Assembly (NCBI RefSeq): GCF_030704535.1
Contig: NC_081819.1
Coordinates: 20,432,001-20,496,000 of the forward strand
Length of the DNA: 64,000 nucleotides
Reading direction: 5' to 3'
Source: Vitis vinifera
Lineage: Eukaryota; Streptophyta; Magnoliopsida; Vitales; Vitaceae
Position 1 is the first letter of the stretch; the number at the start of each line of letters is the position of its first letter. The notes under the pieces are model-generated. The model was not told where the DNA came from, ran no database searches, and saw nothing but the letters and a program-made list of their open reading frames with translations. This document shows, in pieces, positions 12,765-26,264 of this stretch. Both the position numbers and the translations under genes were made by a program.

Positions 12765-15236
12765 CTTATCACGCTTGAAAGTGCTTTTGTTCCCATGACT
12801 CCTGCATTTGATATATCAACACAGCTGAAAACTTTTGATATATAGACAAAAAGAAAAAGCTCTCTTTGGTGTTTTTGGGTCTGATTAGGGTGTCGTTATC
12901 ATTAGATTTTACAGCATGTGGGATGAGTCCATTTTGGAGCTCTCATAAATCTCCTTTCTGGGATGCTCATGCCATGGATTAGTTTAATGTTTGTGTTCTG
13001 CATGTTTGGGAATTTTTTTATTGTGAACGCTTGGGGTGTGAGCATATAGAATAACTTTCCGGGTGTCCAAACAAAGTTAGAACACCATTACTTTCACATG
13101 GACCTTATTCCTCCAGCATTCCCATCCAACAACCCACTCCCTCCATGAACATAGAGGGATTTAAATAATCCTGAAAGCGAAAACGACGGAAAATTGTGAC
13201 AAATAAGTGAGTGGTGAGGTCATATTCGTCTTCATTCCTCCAGAGCGTATGAAATCTGAAGCGCTTTCTGATAGATGATTGTGTATGATTCAAGCTCTGG
13301 TGATGTGGGTTTTTGCTTGATTTTCCGCTATTTTCTCCGGGGATTTTGAGCGGAATTCAAATAGTTCGGCTATTTTTTCCTTCTTGGTGTGAGTTTTGGT
13401 TTCAAAGGTTTTGATGCAGATGTGGGCCATTTTCCCTGAAACAAATATTTAATTGGAAGACCTTGACTTGGGTGTTCACAATAGCATGTGCTCACGACTC
13501 GCGAGCCAAGATTGTGTATCGCCGAAGATTTAGTTCAATACAAGATTGACTAAGGTTGGCCACGGGTCAAATACATATCATGGAAAAAATGTCATAAATT
13601 CTTTTTATTAAAATCAATATAAACGCTTCATAAATATCAGAATGATTTGTAATATATGAGCTGATGACATATGTAATTAAAATATACAATTTTTGTTTCG
13701 AGATAATTGATGACGTGTCAATCCACCTGTATATAAATTTTGCCTCCACTGAGATAATTTTTATCTTTCTTCTCTCTCCAACATTTTGCATCAAAACTAT
13801 TACATGAATTTCAATTTCATGTGTAGGTGACAAGTATGCATAGATGTGAATGTTATAATATCCAATCAGACAAGTAATGTGGTTTGGACTTACATCAAAA
13901 TCATATCACTAAGAGTTGCCTTCATCAATAAGTCTTCTTCCACTTTCTCTAATTTAGAATTTTCTTATTTCCAGACGCAACAAAAGTTATTTTATATGAT
14001 ACTGACTTTAAAAAGTGTTTCTAATTTTTCTAATATTTAAAAATTTAAAATAAGTGTTAAAATACCTTAAAAAATTACTGTCAAAATGTATCTTAAAACG
14101 ACTCATGATATGAAACCCATATGAAACTAATGTCTCGAAGACTATATATAAACTTCAATTCAGTTGAATAGACACAAAATTGTGTCTTGAAAATTAATTC
14201 CACTTCAATATCGGAAAATTCACTTTTTATGTAACACAAAAGTATTATATGTTTTTCAAATATATCATAATCGTCTTTTTTTCATACAAACTTTAAAATA
14301 CCAATGAGTTTATGGAAATATGGTAGTAATAAAAAAAACTTTTATCTTCAGACAATTTTAATTGAACTTTAAAATTGTCTTTTTAAAAGTTAACTTCTAT
14401 ATTCAAATTAAAATTATCTCTTTCAAAGATAATTTTTAATTAATATTATAGTTTTTAAAATATAATTAATTTTTAAAATTACTGAATTTTAAAAAATAAA
14501 ATAAAAAAATCGAGGGGGAATCCTAAATGGAGAGGAAAAGGACCTCCATGAAATGTAGGTTGGTTGTGACTAATTGTGAGAGACTCCATTTTTCTATTAA
14601 ATTCATGACACTAGTACTAGACTAGAAGATGAAACATAGAATATATATAAATGGAGAGCTTTATGTATATATATATGTATGGATGGACTGAGTCAGTGGG
14701 GGAGAAAATTCTAGCACGCCTGCCTAGAAGAATGTTTGGGTCCCTCCAAAAAAGGCCAAAGAGAGGTGGGTTTTGTCAGATTTTTCTTTGTCTTGAATAT
14801 AAAATCAATGTAGATGACATGAAGTAATCATCTTTACCCCATTCTTGGTTGGCATACATATTGATTAGGTATGCTTTTTGTTGAGGCAGGTAAACTGAAA
14901 ATTCTTTAATCCCATTTGCTCTTCATTCTCTCTTCCACTCTTGGATTAATTTTGCCTAATTAATCCTCCATCTAATTAGTCTCCCAAATGAATTCTGATT
15001 TCGGTCTCCGTAGATCTGAGAGTTGAAATTAATAAGTAAATTTTGTTGGAAATATGCTTACAACTCTTTTGAAGAACATGCAACACTGACTGTGATGGGA
15101 GAAAGATACGAGTCAAGACCATGATGAAAGCTGCTAAAATGGTGAAGCTCTTGGTGAAGCTTATACTCACATCTTTTTCTACCTCTGAATCCATGTATTT
15201 TACGAAAACTCTTTTGAAGCCAGCCTGAAATGAGCT
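12765..15236. other. Intergenic region between ORM and Dof genes
   Basis: Convergent 3' ends flank this stretch. The first part probably holds the end of the ORM 3' UTR. A less AT-rich patch at about 13090-13560 looks like a plant 5' leader (TCTCCGGGGATTTTGAGCGG and similar) but no coding exon follows. From 13560 to 14500 the DNA is very AT-rich. No recognisable protein or RNA gene. Confidence 0.55.
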
Positions 15237-15444
15237 TCAAACCGTGGAGAATGATAAGCTTTTACAAGGAGGAATAAAGAGAAGATAAAACAAAGGAAAC
15301 ATTTGTATCCTATTTGTTAGTTCTCTAGAGAACTCCAAACAAAGTGAAAAGGAAAAAAAAAAGAAAAAAAAAGATGAAAAAGTGGAAAAGAAATTAACTT
15401 CTTGAAGATGATCTCCATTGTTGTTCTTCTTCTTCCTTAATTCT

Positions 15445-16753
15445 CTACCATGATCCTCCTCCTCCTCCTCCTCCTCCTCTTCCTCCTCCTCCACCAAACA
15501 TGCCATTATTCCAGTATGCAGCAGTAGCTGGACTCCCTTGTCCCTTATTATTACCACTACAATCATGATCAACTCCAGTGCTTGTTGTGGCTGGGAGCTG
15601 TTTCACTTCTCCAAAAGGAAACAAAACCCTTCCGGTAGTACTCATATTCTGCTGAGGATCAACCCCATGTAGATGAGCAGAAAAACTGAGGTGGGGTACT
15701 TTGAATTCTTGCAGAGGAAACCCTGATGTGAATAGGGTGCTTGATGAATCCGGCATCGGTGCTGGGACAAAGGAACTCAACCCCCTGGAAGTGATCCCAG
15801 TCTTGAGAAGCTCCAAGGCTGAAAGATGAGATAAAGTGGAGGAAGAAGAAGAAGAGGAAGAAGAAGAGCAGTTGTTGTTCTCGATTTTGGGCACTTCAGC
15901 AAACTGAGAGATGCCATGGTAGTACTGTGGAAGTGGAAAAGCCAAGTTGAGATCATGGGGTTCATGGATCCTAGGGTTTTCAGAGGAAAAGTGGGAGAGA
16001 ATTGGAGGGTTCAGATCAGGAAGATGGGTTTTGAATGAGGATGAAGATGTCAATGAAGAAGATAAAGAAGAAGAAGTAGTAATAGATCTCTTGTTCTTCC
16101 TTGAACCTCCTCCAACAGGGACATTCCTCAGAGTTCCTCCTTCAGTCCAATACCTTCTACAAGTTTTGCAGAAGTACCTTGGCTGAGTGAGACTATAGTT
16201 GTTGTAGTAACAGAACTTGGTGTTGGTTGAGCTACATCTTGGACAATTCACAGCCTGATCCTTCTGGGGCCTTGCCTTCCTCTCCAACACAGGCTTAGAA
16301 CAAGTATGATCAGAGTTTATCGAAATCGATATCGCCTCTTCCATGTCCTTGGCTTCTCCGATACTATTCTCCTGAAACCCCCATGAAAACAGCAACAATT
16401 TTCAGCATCAAAATCAAAGGATCATCACCCACAAACCAAACACACAAAAAAAAAAAAAAAAGGGTTGCTTTTGATAGGAAAAGAATACTGAAAAAACAAA
16501 CATTAATAACTACTATTACTACCTTTTCTTTCATGCCTTTATTGGTGATCACATAAGCAAAAAGGGGAAGAAAAAAGAATATAAAGTGAAGAGCTAGCTA
16601 GCTTCCATGTTTCAAGAACAGATCAAAACTCATGCATGGATTACAAAATCAGGAGAAAAAAAAAAAAAATCAGCCCCAGATGTGAAAAGGTTCAGAACAG
16701 TAGAAAGAAAATGAAACAAGTGAACCAACCTGAGGCCATTGAGCATTATTCAT
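15445..16753 (-). CDS. Dof-type zinc-finger transcription factor, 2 exons, 316 aa
   Basis: This is a plant-specific Dof (DNA-binding with one finger) transcription factor, a nuclear protein that binds AAAG cores. Exon 1 is 16753-16730 and encodes MNNAQWPQ; exon 2 is 16371-15445. The MxxAQWPQ mini-exon is a known trait of one Dof subgroup. The finger is C51-X2-C54-X21-C76-X2-C79, followed by [18 protein letters not shown] and a basic stretch (SRKNKRS). The rest is low-complexity: a run of ten or more Ser near mid-protein, coded by AGC/TCT-like triplets (15841-15872), and a Gly-rich tail ending in GGSW. Both tracts are triplet microsatellites and may vary in length between cultivars. The longer frame that starts inside the intron (MLLFSWGF) was rejected because the exon 1 splice gives the conserved N-terminus. 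The family is certain; the exact orthologue is not assigned. Confidence 0.93.
15461..15494 (-). repeat. Triplet microsatellite coding the Dof poly-Gly tail
   Basis: A CTCCTC-type triplet tract on the plus strand, read as GGA/GGT/GGC codons on the Dof strand. It codes the Gly run just before the terminal Ser-Trp. Pure enough to be slippage-prone. Confidence 0.8.
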
Positions 16754-16799
16754 GACTTCAAAAGATCGAGAAAAGGGGAAGAAAAAACAAGTGATGATG

Positions 16800-16856
16800 T
16801 CTTCAGAGAAAAAGAGAGGGAGAGAGGGAGAGAGGGAGAGAGAGAGAGAGATAGAT
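16800..16856 (+). repeat. GA-rich microsatellite in the Dof promoter or leader
   Basis: A purine tract of GAGAGG and GA units about 50-100 bases upstream of the Dof start codon. On the Dof mRNA strand it is CT-rich, like the pyrimidine patches near plant transcription starts. Confidence 0.8.
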
Positions 16857-19739
16857 AAAGGGAGAATTCACCTCTCCTTTGTCTGCAGCTGCCCCCAAGT
16901 GCAAGAAAGAATGTTTGGGATTGTTTGTGTGGTGGCTTTATGTGGTGGCTTTATGTGTTGGCTTTATTACTTTACAAATGATGAAGAAAGTGATAGTAAT
17001 GGGTTTGTTTTGACCACACAACAATATATTTTCCTACTAAAATTCCTTGGTGGGAAAAAAGGGGTAGATTATTGCCACCATTCAATCTTAATTATACATA
17101 TATATTTAAAAATTAATCTTCATTTACCACAAATTAATCTCATTGCCCATCCCAATTTAATCATTAATGCTCAATATTTAAGTGATATAAGACCGAGATA
17201 ACCCATTTCACTTAAAATTTGCTTCATTGATAGTTGATAAAATAGATGATTATTAACATAATATCTCAAAAACTACAATTATTACTCATTATATTCTTGT
17301 AGATCAGAATTAAGAATGTTTTTCACTATCTCGGGTTCCTCTTTTCCCACCCCATATTAGGGGAAAGTCGTGATTCTTGTTTCTTCCTCTTGTCCCATCC
17401 TTTTTAGTGCTTTTCCTAAAAACTAATTTGTGATTAGTGTTGTGATTATCTCTATTTTTATAAAAGTAAAAATAAAATAAAATTAAATTAATAATATTTA
17501 AAAAAAATTAGATCATATCACATTTTATTTAATTTTAATTTGTTTTAATACATATTATTGATTCAAATTGAATTAATTTATCCAAATGAAAATTTTGAAG
17601 AGAAAGATCTTTGAAGATTTAAGTATAGCTTAGGGTTAATATTGTTGTTAAAAAATGTTTAAGGTGAAATTAAGGAAAGTTATTTTTGTAGTTTATCAAA
17701 GAAAAATACGGTATACATATAAAGAATATAAACTATATAGTAAAGTCTCTTTGAAAAAAAAAATGTGCAAGTGTCAAAGTCTAGGGAGAAAGGGAGGGGA
17801 GACAAAAGCAACTGTGGTAGGACCCAATTAATGCGGTGGTAGGATTGATGAGAAAAAATGTGTTGGTTTCTTTCTTCTGATTGGGACATTTTTGTTGTTT
17901 CTCTTCAAATCCACCAAGTTTCCCAATCTCTTTCTCCTTTTATTTATTTATTTATTTATTTATTTTCTTAATTATATTATAATATTGGGTAGTCTTCTCT
18001 AGCTAATTTTTTTGAAAACCAAAGGCGCTGCTCCTGTTTTCTGTTTTTATTTTTTTATTTTTAAAATTAAATAAATAAATGAAAATAAGGTTATAAACAA
18101 CATATTTAAGAAGTAATTTTTCAGTTTCATTTTTTAGAAAATTGGGTTTTAAAAATAGAAAAAGAGCACAAATAAAAGAAAAAATCATTTTCTAAAAAGG
18201 TTGAAAATAACAAGGGATAAAATCATATAAAAGACAAAGGAATGATATAATATTTTGTTTTTTTAATTAGATTATGAATTATTATAAATGAATATTTGTT
18301 TATTAGAAAATTTCATTGGATTAATTCTAAGTATATTCATAAAAATCAGTAATTGTATGATCACAGACTTAATTTTTAAAATTAATTTTAAGGAAAAAAG
18401 CATTAATATCTTAAGTAAAGGCACTTTTAAGAAAAAAAAAAAAAGTAAAACATAAAAACAGCTTTAAAAAAAATTAAAAATAATTAATTTCATTCATATC
18501 CCTTATATTATAATTTCTGTAAATTTGAAATTTTATTAATTATCTCCCCTAACTTTTTTTATTTTTTCTTTTCACTCGTATCTCCCTCACTCAAAATAAA
18601 TGAAATGTATGATGAAATTTTAAAACTTGAGGGGGTGAATGAAACTAACACAATTAAAAACTATTTTTCAAATAAAATGTAATATAAATATTTTAGATCG
18701 GGAATTGTTATTAAAAATAGTTTTTTGTTTTTTAAAATATAAAATTATTTTTATTTTTAAAAAAATACATTTGATAATTTTATTATTAAAAATCATGTTT
18801 TGAGAATTTATTTTGAATTTTTTTTTTAACAAATATCATATGTTTTCATATGATCCAAAAAAAATAGGAAACATGAAAGAATAAATTGAGAAAAGCATTT
18901 TTTGTATTTGAATTCTCAAATATAATTTTATACCTCCAAATAAATAAGAACAATTTATGAAATTATTGACAAACAAGCCCTTAGACTTTGAGATAATAAC
19001 TTCAATGCCCCTATTTTACATGGGACATAATTATAATGCATGTCATGTGCTTATACTGTAGAGTAGCATATGGATTTGGCATATGCTACTAATTTTATTT
19101 TTATTTAATATATAAAATTAATTATCATGCAAGGATTTAAAAATAATTTATGTGACATTTGAATAAAGAAGATGTAATTAAAAGTAATCTAAAAATAACG
19201 GTAATTTTGTATTTATTTCATTTAAATTTTGACATCAAATTAAGTAAAATATAATTAGGGATGATAATCGAGCATATTTTTTTTAGTAGTCCTTGACCTC
19301 GCTCTTAATGGACAGGTTTAAAATTTAAATAAACGAATTTGAGATTTTTCTAAAAACTCGAGATGAGTTCAAACCGGGTTTGAGTATTATTGTCCTTCTT
19401 CGATTATATATAAAATTAATTTTAAAATTTAATTTAATTGTTCTATTTTTAATATATATATATAATAATTTTAAAATGAGCTAGTAAAATTATAATATTT
19501 TAATTATTTATAAAATATATTTATTTTAATATAATTTTAAAAAATAAATAAATTTTTAAATAAAATGAATTTGAATAAACTGATGGGGTTGGGACGCCAC
19601 TTTGTAATCCCAAAATATAATGAGAAAAAGAATTTAGAGAGTAGAGTGGGCGTTAGGGTTAGGATTGATTAAGAAAATTAAATTTTATATTATTCAATTA
19701 AAAATTGAATTTAAACTATTAACCGATTTGAAGTCTGAT

Positions 19740-19990
19740 TTTGCATTTAACGTGAAACACACGGCTTTGGTGCTGTACACGTCGGCCGCCTCCTTTTGCT
19801 GACCACTCCGCTCCTCCACACTTTCTCAAGTTTCTTTACAATCGCCAAGTCATCCGTTACTACAAACACGTGCAGCTGAGGTGAAATCCTTTCTTAGCTC
19901 CTTTCTCATGATCAACAAAATGGGCCTACTTTGCAGCCCAAGCGAGGAAGGATTCTTCTTTACGGGCCTCAAAATGGGCTTTGGGCCAGC
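19740..19990. other. GC-richer promoter-like island without a gene
   Basis: This patch stands out from very AT-rich surroundings. It has a CACGTG G-box (in AAACACGTGCAG), TGGGCC/GGGCCT/TGGGCT site II-type motifs (19921-19987) and CGGCCGCC. That is the composition of a plant core promoter, yet I see no exon on either side. It could be the promoter of a noncoding transcript, a relict of a lost gene or a TE fragment. Confidence 0.35.
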
Positions 19991-21568
19991 ATGCGTTTAA
20001 ATGATTTAATTGATTCAAGCTTGTTTCTTTGCATCATTGTCTTTAACAAATGGAATATAATCTATAAATATTATTAATTATTTAAGAAATTATAAAAATA
20101 TGATATCCCAAGTTTCACTATCTTCCAAAAAGAATTATTTTAAGGTTTTTTTTTTTCATTTTTTAGTTGGAAATTACAAGCTAATTTCATTGGTTTTTTT
20201 AGTAGCTCAAAGCCTTTTTCTTTTAAATTTTAAAAAAATACGAAAATATACATATATATTTTTAAAAAGCTTAATGAAGAAGTAAAAGATAATATTATTT
20301 CTTATGAAGTCTTATTTCTAAGACTAGTATACTAATAGGTGAAATAGAGCCGAGTCAGTCATAGTTTTTGGTTGATCACGATCCTCTTTCAACATCATAT
20401 GGATTCTTATGACGATCTCAACATTAGAAAAAAAATTAAGTTTCCCAAAATATTTATCATTTGAAAACCATCAAGAAAATGCAACCCTACGTGATAGGGA
20501 TACACCAAAAATGGGGTCACTAATTTAGCTCCATTGCCCTATTCTCCTACATCGAAATCCAATTTAGATTGAACCAATGGCTCCATCTCATTCAACACTT
20601 ACTCATATTAGGCATGCCATGTATGCATTATGTCTTGGCATTTGCGCCTTTAATTTCAAGTACATTCGTATGCGGACGGACATACGCACTTTCCATATAT
20701 AATAACTCGACGAATTTGCACAAGAACATCATTGTCCATATCGTGTTTTTGTGTTGCATGAGACTAACACGTAGTCATGCAATGTAACTATCTTCTTTTG
20801 AGGTATTGTCATGTCTAGGGTTTGCTTGTTGGGGGAACTCACCTTACACAAATAACAAAAGAAATGAATCATTGATGTGAATATAATCTCTAGACTTTGT
20901 CCCTCAATGGCACATCATGGCAATCATTCGATGAACCACGTATTTTTTTGGAATAATATGAAAATAGGGTTCAAAGAATGTGTGTTCATGCATGTGCTTT
21001 TGCAGCTGTTCTACCAAGCTCTTTTATGACATTGATGTGAAAGTTTTTGTGATGAAGATTTTGAGGAAATTGAAATGACTCGATGGATGATGGATGGTTA
21101 CAAAAATACTCTTATGGTGACTGAATTTGGATCCATGAATAATATTTCTGAAATATCTTCTGCAAAAGCGATGGAGATGGGCCTTTTGTCCTCTCACTCT
21201 CACTGCAGGTTCACATTATCATGTTCAATGGTTCTTCTTTCTTTGGAAAAAAAGACAATCCCATGTTTTTTTTTGGTAGTTGCATAAGGTTGATTAGTTT
21301 TCTCTTTATGGGAAAACCTTGGAAACTTTTTCATGTACAAGTTGAATTCAAAAGAAAATACGAATCATACATTGAAGATATGATTCTTTTGGATATTTTT
21401 GTCTTGTTTTGAAGTAAAAAGTGCCTATAAGATTAAGAGCACTCCATACATATATATAATGTGAGGTCCTCGTGATTTTAAAATACATGTACAAAGTTAA
21501 AATTAATTTATACATATATAGTGTGAAAAACCTTTTTTCTTATTTTTAGAATATCAAAAAAAAATTTA

Positions 21569-21842
21569 GGCCCATTTGGCCATTTTTTCTAAAACTTGTT
21601 TTTAAAAATTATTTTTTATATTTTAACTTTAAAAGAGTTTTTAAAAACAAATTTAAAAAAACATGATTTATATTTCCCTTTAGTTTTTAAAACTAGTGAA
21701 AATAATTTTTACTTATTCTTTAAATATTGTTCTCTATTTCACTTTGTTTTTAAAACGATTTCAAAATAACAACAGTCAAATAATATTAAAAAAAAATTTA
21801 AATAAAAACAAAAAACTATTTTTAAATCGGCCAAACAAGCTC
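21569..21842. mobile_element. MITE-like element with TTA duplication, family B
   Basis: About 274 bp. It begins GGCCCATTTGGCCATTTTTT and ends AAATCGGCCAAACAAGCTC, so both ends share TTTGGCC in inverted orientation. TTA flanks it at 21566-21568 and 21843-21845. The interior is A/T homopolymer-rich and noncoding. The TTA duplication suggests PIF/Harbinger. The terminal repeats are imperfect. Confidence 0.6.
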
Positions 21843-24800
21843 TTATTTTAAGGAGATTTCTAAAATTTTATTGGGTTTGTTATAGGTATAATTTATTTAT
21901 TACATCCTTTAAAAAAAAAAAAAATCAAGTGATATTACTTACCACTATTTACATAATTTTTGTGGTAGGAGATTTCCAAGTGATGGGAAACCATTTTCCT
22001 TTTGCCTTTTGAAATGTGGTCATCATGACAAGCCTCAAGGTACCCCATCCGTTAGAAAGTGGAAATAATTATTAAAAATAAAACAAAATTAGAAAATAAA
22101 AATGAGAAAAGTGAATCCAATGCTCTGGGTTGGGTGGTCATTCATTAGATGTGATATGTGAGGATTCGCACATGAGAAAAAGGGATTTGAAATTCTAAAC
22201 TTTCAACCACAGAAATTGGATAACAAATGGGACGTAATTGGTTATTTTGATTCTTCCTTGATCCCATCGCAGGGAAAATCTTTTCCACCATTGGAAATTT
22301 GGAATCCAAGAAAGTGAGAATTTCATTGGGCCCACACAACTTTATGGGCCTTAACTCTTTCATTTTTTTCCTTTTTACCATGAATATTCTTCACAATTAA
22401 TTTGTCGGCTAAGGCTACTTCTAAAACAAGGTGACTAAAAGAATTTAAAAATAATTGCATTTCTATATGTTAAAATTATATTATCAGGTTAAAGGGCATA
22501 TAATATTTAAATCATATCAAAATTGATTCATAATCCCGATGCGAAGATTTGTTTAATTCTATAAAAGGTATTTGTTTGTTTTACCCCTACAATCTCGTGT
22601 AACGCAACGAAAATGTTGTATCTGCATAATAAATAATTGTAATATTTCACATTGAATGAAAGAGAAATGTTTAATACTATATGATTATGAATTTCTATTA
22701 ATTTTATAGATACGTATTAAAATCATGAAGCGAACATAATTTATATGGTTAAAAACAGATCATTAAATAATAAAGAAATACAAAATTATCTTTCAAAAAT
22801 TAAATATAATTTTCGTATCATGAAATATATTATAGATAAATTAAAATGCATGTAAAATCTAAGAAATATAAAATTTACATCAATTCAAGCTTTAGTGATA
22901 TTTAAATAATATAAGTTAAAAGGGTTATGCCGATATCATCTCGATTTGCTTTCTTGATAGATTTTTATTATCAAAATAATAATCATCTCAAGATAATAAC
23001 TTTTCTACTCTTTGATTATGAAATTAATTTTAAAAAACAAAATATCATTCATTAAAAACACATGCAAAAATCTAAGAAACATTAAACCTCTTTAGGCAGT
23101 ATTTTTTAAAACTTGTTTTTAAAATATAGAATAAAAAAACAACTTTTTATTATTTTTCAAAAACAAGAATGTTTGACAAAATGTTTAAAAAATAATAATA
23201 CTTATTTTTATTGTCTAAAATTTTATAAATTCAATTTATAATAAAACCTTAATCAAGTTAAGTCTTATTAAAAAAATAACAATAATTTTTATTTTTTATT
23301 ATATAAAATTAAATTATTTAAAAATATATAAATTTATAATTAATTTGAATTATATTTAATTTTCTTTCTAAAGTTTCTATTCCTCAACTAGATCTCAATT
23401 TCTTACATGTGAGTAGTAGAGGATGGAAGTATTCGAAGATTTGTAATTTTGGATGAATTCTTTTTTATTATTTTTAATTAAATTTAGATGCAAAAAATGG
23501 TACTACATAAGTAAGAAGATTACGTAATCAATGACTCAATCACACCTTAAAAAAATATTAGCATGCATTATTTTATAAATGGGTTGGACAAGAATTATAA
23601 AACAAAGGTGTACACATGCGGATGCTCAATTAAATATAATTTAATTAGCATAGATGCTCTAATAAATGACTTCCTTTGCAATCAGGGTTTCGAATCATTT
23701 TCTTTTTTCTTTTTAAAAATAAAAATAAAAATAAATTATATCAATCCTTCGTAATGCTAATAAATTTTAAAGAAGGTTTTATCCAAGTTTTAAATAATTT
23801 TAATTAAATAATAAATTTTAGCTTTTTAGAAAAACCCTAATGTAAAAATAAGGATAAGATATTTTATTGTATTGAAAAATTTTATAATATTTTTTTAATA
23901 CGATACGAAATTTTTAATCCAAGTTTTTTATATGTATAATTAAATTTAGACCATTGAATAAAATTTATATATTTAAGGATGAGAAACTTACGTATAAATA
24001 AACATAATAAAAATATATATATAAAAATAAAAAATATATAATAAAATCATTACACAACGACGAGAATAGACAATAATAAAAAAAAACAAAAATATAATAA
24101 TAACAGATAGATTTACATGGAAAACCTTAAATAAGAAAAATTAAGTGTAAAGGAAAAGAAAATCTAATATATAAAAAACTAATATAAAATGGAAGAATTG
24201 CGAACCATTATTGCAAAAATATAATCATCATAAGTCGAAAACTATACTCCTAACAAGATTAATGATGGGTTACGAGATTGGATTGATCCATTAAAAAAAT
24301 ATCATAATTATAATTTTATTACCGTGAACTTTTCAAATAAGATCAAATAGAATTTGGTTACCAAACTTTAATAAAAATCTAACATAATATGTATACAATA
24401 AGTATAAAATGAAAAGTAGTTTTTTATATATTTATATATTATAGAATATTTATATTTTATACTTAATGGCACTTTGATGATGCCATAATTGTCCTTTTTC
24501 TTAACACATTTTGTTTAAAATCTAAGAGGGAAACTAGTTGGCATTAGAAGGGCCACTAATCAAGAAAGTGAACATGTGGATGTGTGATTTCCATGTTGTC
24601 AGAATAAATAAAAACCAAGACAAAGTCAACCATTAGGAGAACCTGGTCTAGTGGTTAAGAACAATAAGCTGTCATGTTCATGAAGATGCACCCTAATCTT
24701 TTTAAGTTATTTTGAGACAATTATACACTTTATTTGATGCTAAAACTTGGGACCCATTAAGGGGTTTTCTACTTTAAGAAAGATTTAGGGTCACTAGTAG

Positions 24801-25132
24801 TGGCATTTGAATGTGTGGTTGGCTCCCTAGAAAAATCAAACACCATTTGTGGAAAATTAGGGTGAATTAAGACATCATTTTCATGCCTAGGGTATTCAAT
24901 GATTGTGTAAATCAGCGTGATATTGATATTTTCTTGTGAATTTTGGCCAAAAAGAGAAAAGAAGCAAACCTTTTGTAGACTTTTCTTCTTCTTCTATTTT
25001 ATGTCCGGTGAAAACAAGCAAATTTGATGGGGAAAAAACAAAGCAAACTAACCTTATTTTAGGTTTCTTGAGACTGGAAAGTAATAAGGTGTTTAAAAGA
25101 CTTTTGTAGTCAAAATAATAATATATAATATA

Positions 25133-25671
25133 TGGGGGTGACAATATGTGTTGGTGGGTCGTTTTCATGTTGTGTCAAAATCTAGATATTCTAGTTCAGA
25201 GCTCAACTTAAACCCGACATAAATGGTAATTGTGTCGGAAACATAAATCCTAATATTATCTAATTATTAAATAGGTAATATATCGTGTAACCTATTTAGT
25301 CTATTTAATAATTAGGTTCTTTTATTTAATAATCAAGTTGAGTTGAATCGTATATATCTATATGATTAATATCTCAATCAAATTTGTTTATGATTCAATT
25401 GATCTATTTATTTAAAAATAAATTTAAAATCAGTCAAATATAGATTAAATAATTTAAATATGTAATTAAATTAATAACAAGATTATGAGATGGATGAATT
25501 CAGCTCAAATTCATGTTATTCAGATTGACAAAAGAAATTATATATTTATTAAATGAGTTATACAAGTGGATATTAATTTAATCCAAACTTATTTGTACTC
25601 AACTTAAACTTACGAAAAACGTGTTGGATTCATGTTGTGTTAGCGAATCATATCAAACTTTGTTACCCCTG
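25133..25671. mobile_element. hAT-like non-autonomous element, family E copy 1
   Basis: About 539 bp with ends TGGGGGTGACAA and TTGTTACCCCTG, close inverse copies. The flanks ATAATATA (25125-25132) and ATTATATA (25672-25679) agree at 7 of 8 bases, fitting an 8-bp hAT target duplication. Interior blocks such as TTATTAAATAGGTAA and AATTGTGTC recur inverted in the element at 59145. No transposase frame. Confidence 0.65.
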
Positions 25672-25905
25672 ATTATATAGATATTTTTCAAAATAAAAAT
25701 ATATACTAATGTATTATGTAGTTAGAGAATTTTGCATGATTAGTATTACCTAATAAAAACAAATAAGAATAATTTTTTATTATGTCGAAGAGATTTTCTC
25801 TAATAAGAATTAATGCTCCTAGAAAAATCTACACGCCTTTCTTCCTTCCATGTCTTAACAAATTTTTATATCTTATTCTTTAGTCATAACTTTCAAAACT
25901 CTTTA

Positions 25906-25955
25906 GGCCATGATTGATTCTTTGAAAGTAGCGGGGAAAGAGAAAAATGCTAAGA

Positions 25956-25997
<42 letters not shown>

Positions 25998-26264
25998 TTT
26001 CATATTTGCCTTCATTATTAAATATACAAATGAAAGTTAAATATAATTAAAATTATTAATATATTTATATATTTTGAAATAATTTAATCTATATATAGAA
26101 AAGATAAATTTGTGAAAAAATAATAATTTGAAGTAATATATAAAAATAATTTATTAATTTTAAATCTATTTTTTTAATTGTTTTTTATTTTTATTTTTCT
26201 AATTTTTATTTTTATTTTATTTTCCTTATATTTTCCTTGAAACCTTTTGGGAATCAAACACAGC
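25906..26264. mobile_element. MITE-like element, family C copy 1, with internal TA microsatellite
   Basis: About 359 bp. The left end GGCCATGATTGATTC mirrors the right end GAATCAAACACAGC. TTTA occurs on both sides (25902-25905 and 26265-26268). The interior carries a (TA)n run and an AATAATTTATT block also seen at 37238-37489 and near 27140. Noncoding. Confidence 0.55.
25957..25994. repeat. (TA)n microsatellite
   Basis: About 18 uninterrupted TA units, inside the family C element. Likely polymorphic. Confidence 0.9.

Noticed and set aside
13090-13560. 5' leader-like sequence suggesting a gene start
   Set aside because: No coding exon follows before very AT-rich DNA, so a gene cannot be supported.
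15237-15572. Poly-Glu 111-codon frame
   Set aside because: It reads the Dof poly-Gly codons in another frame and runs into the 3' UTR. It is a shadow.
20569-21412. Frames of 60-72 codons in a slightly GC-richer patch
   Set aside because: No domain, no splice-compatible neighbours and no promoter; could be old transposon sequence.
24636-24690. Possible tRNA or SINE (TGGTCTAGTGG A-box match)
   Set aside because: No B-box and no cloverleaf follow. One short box match is too weak.
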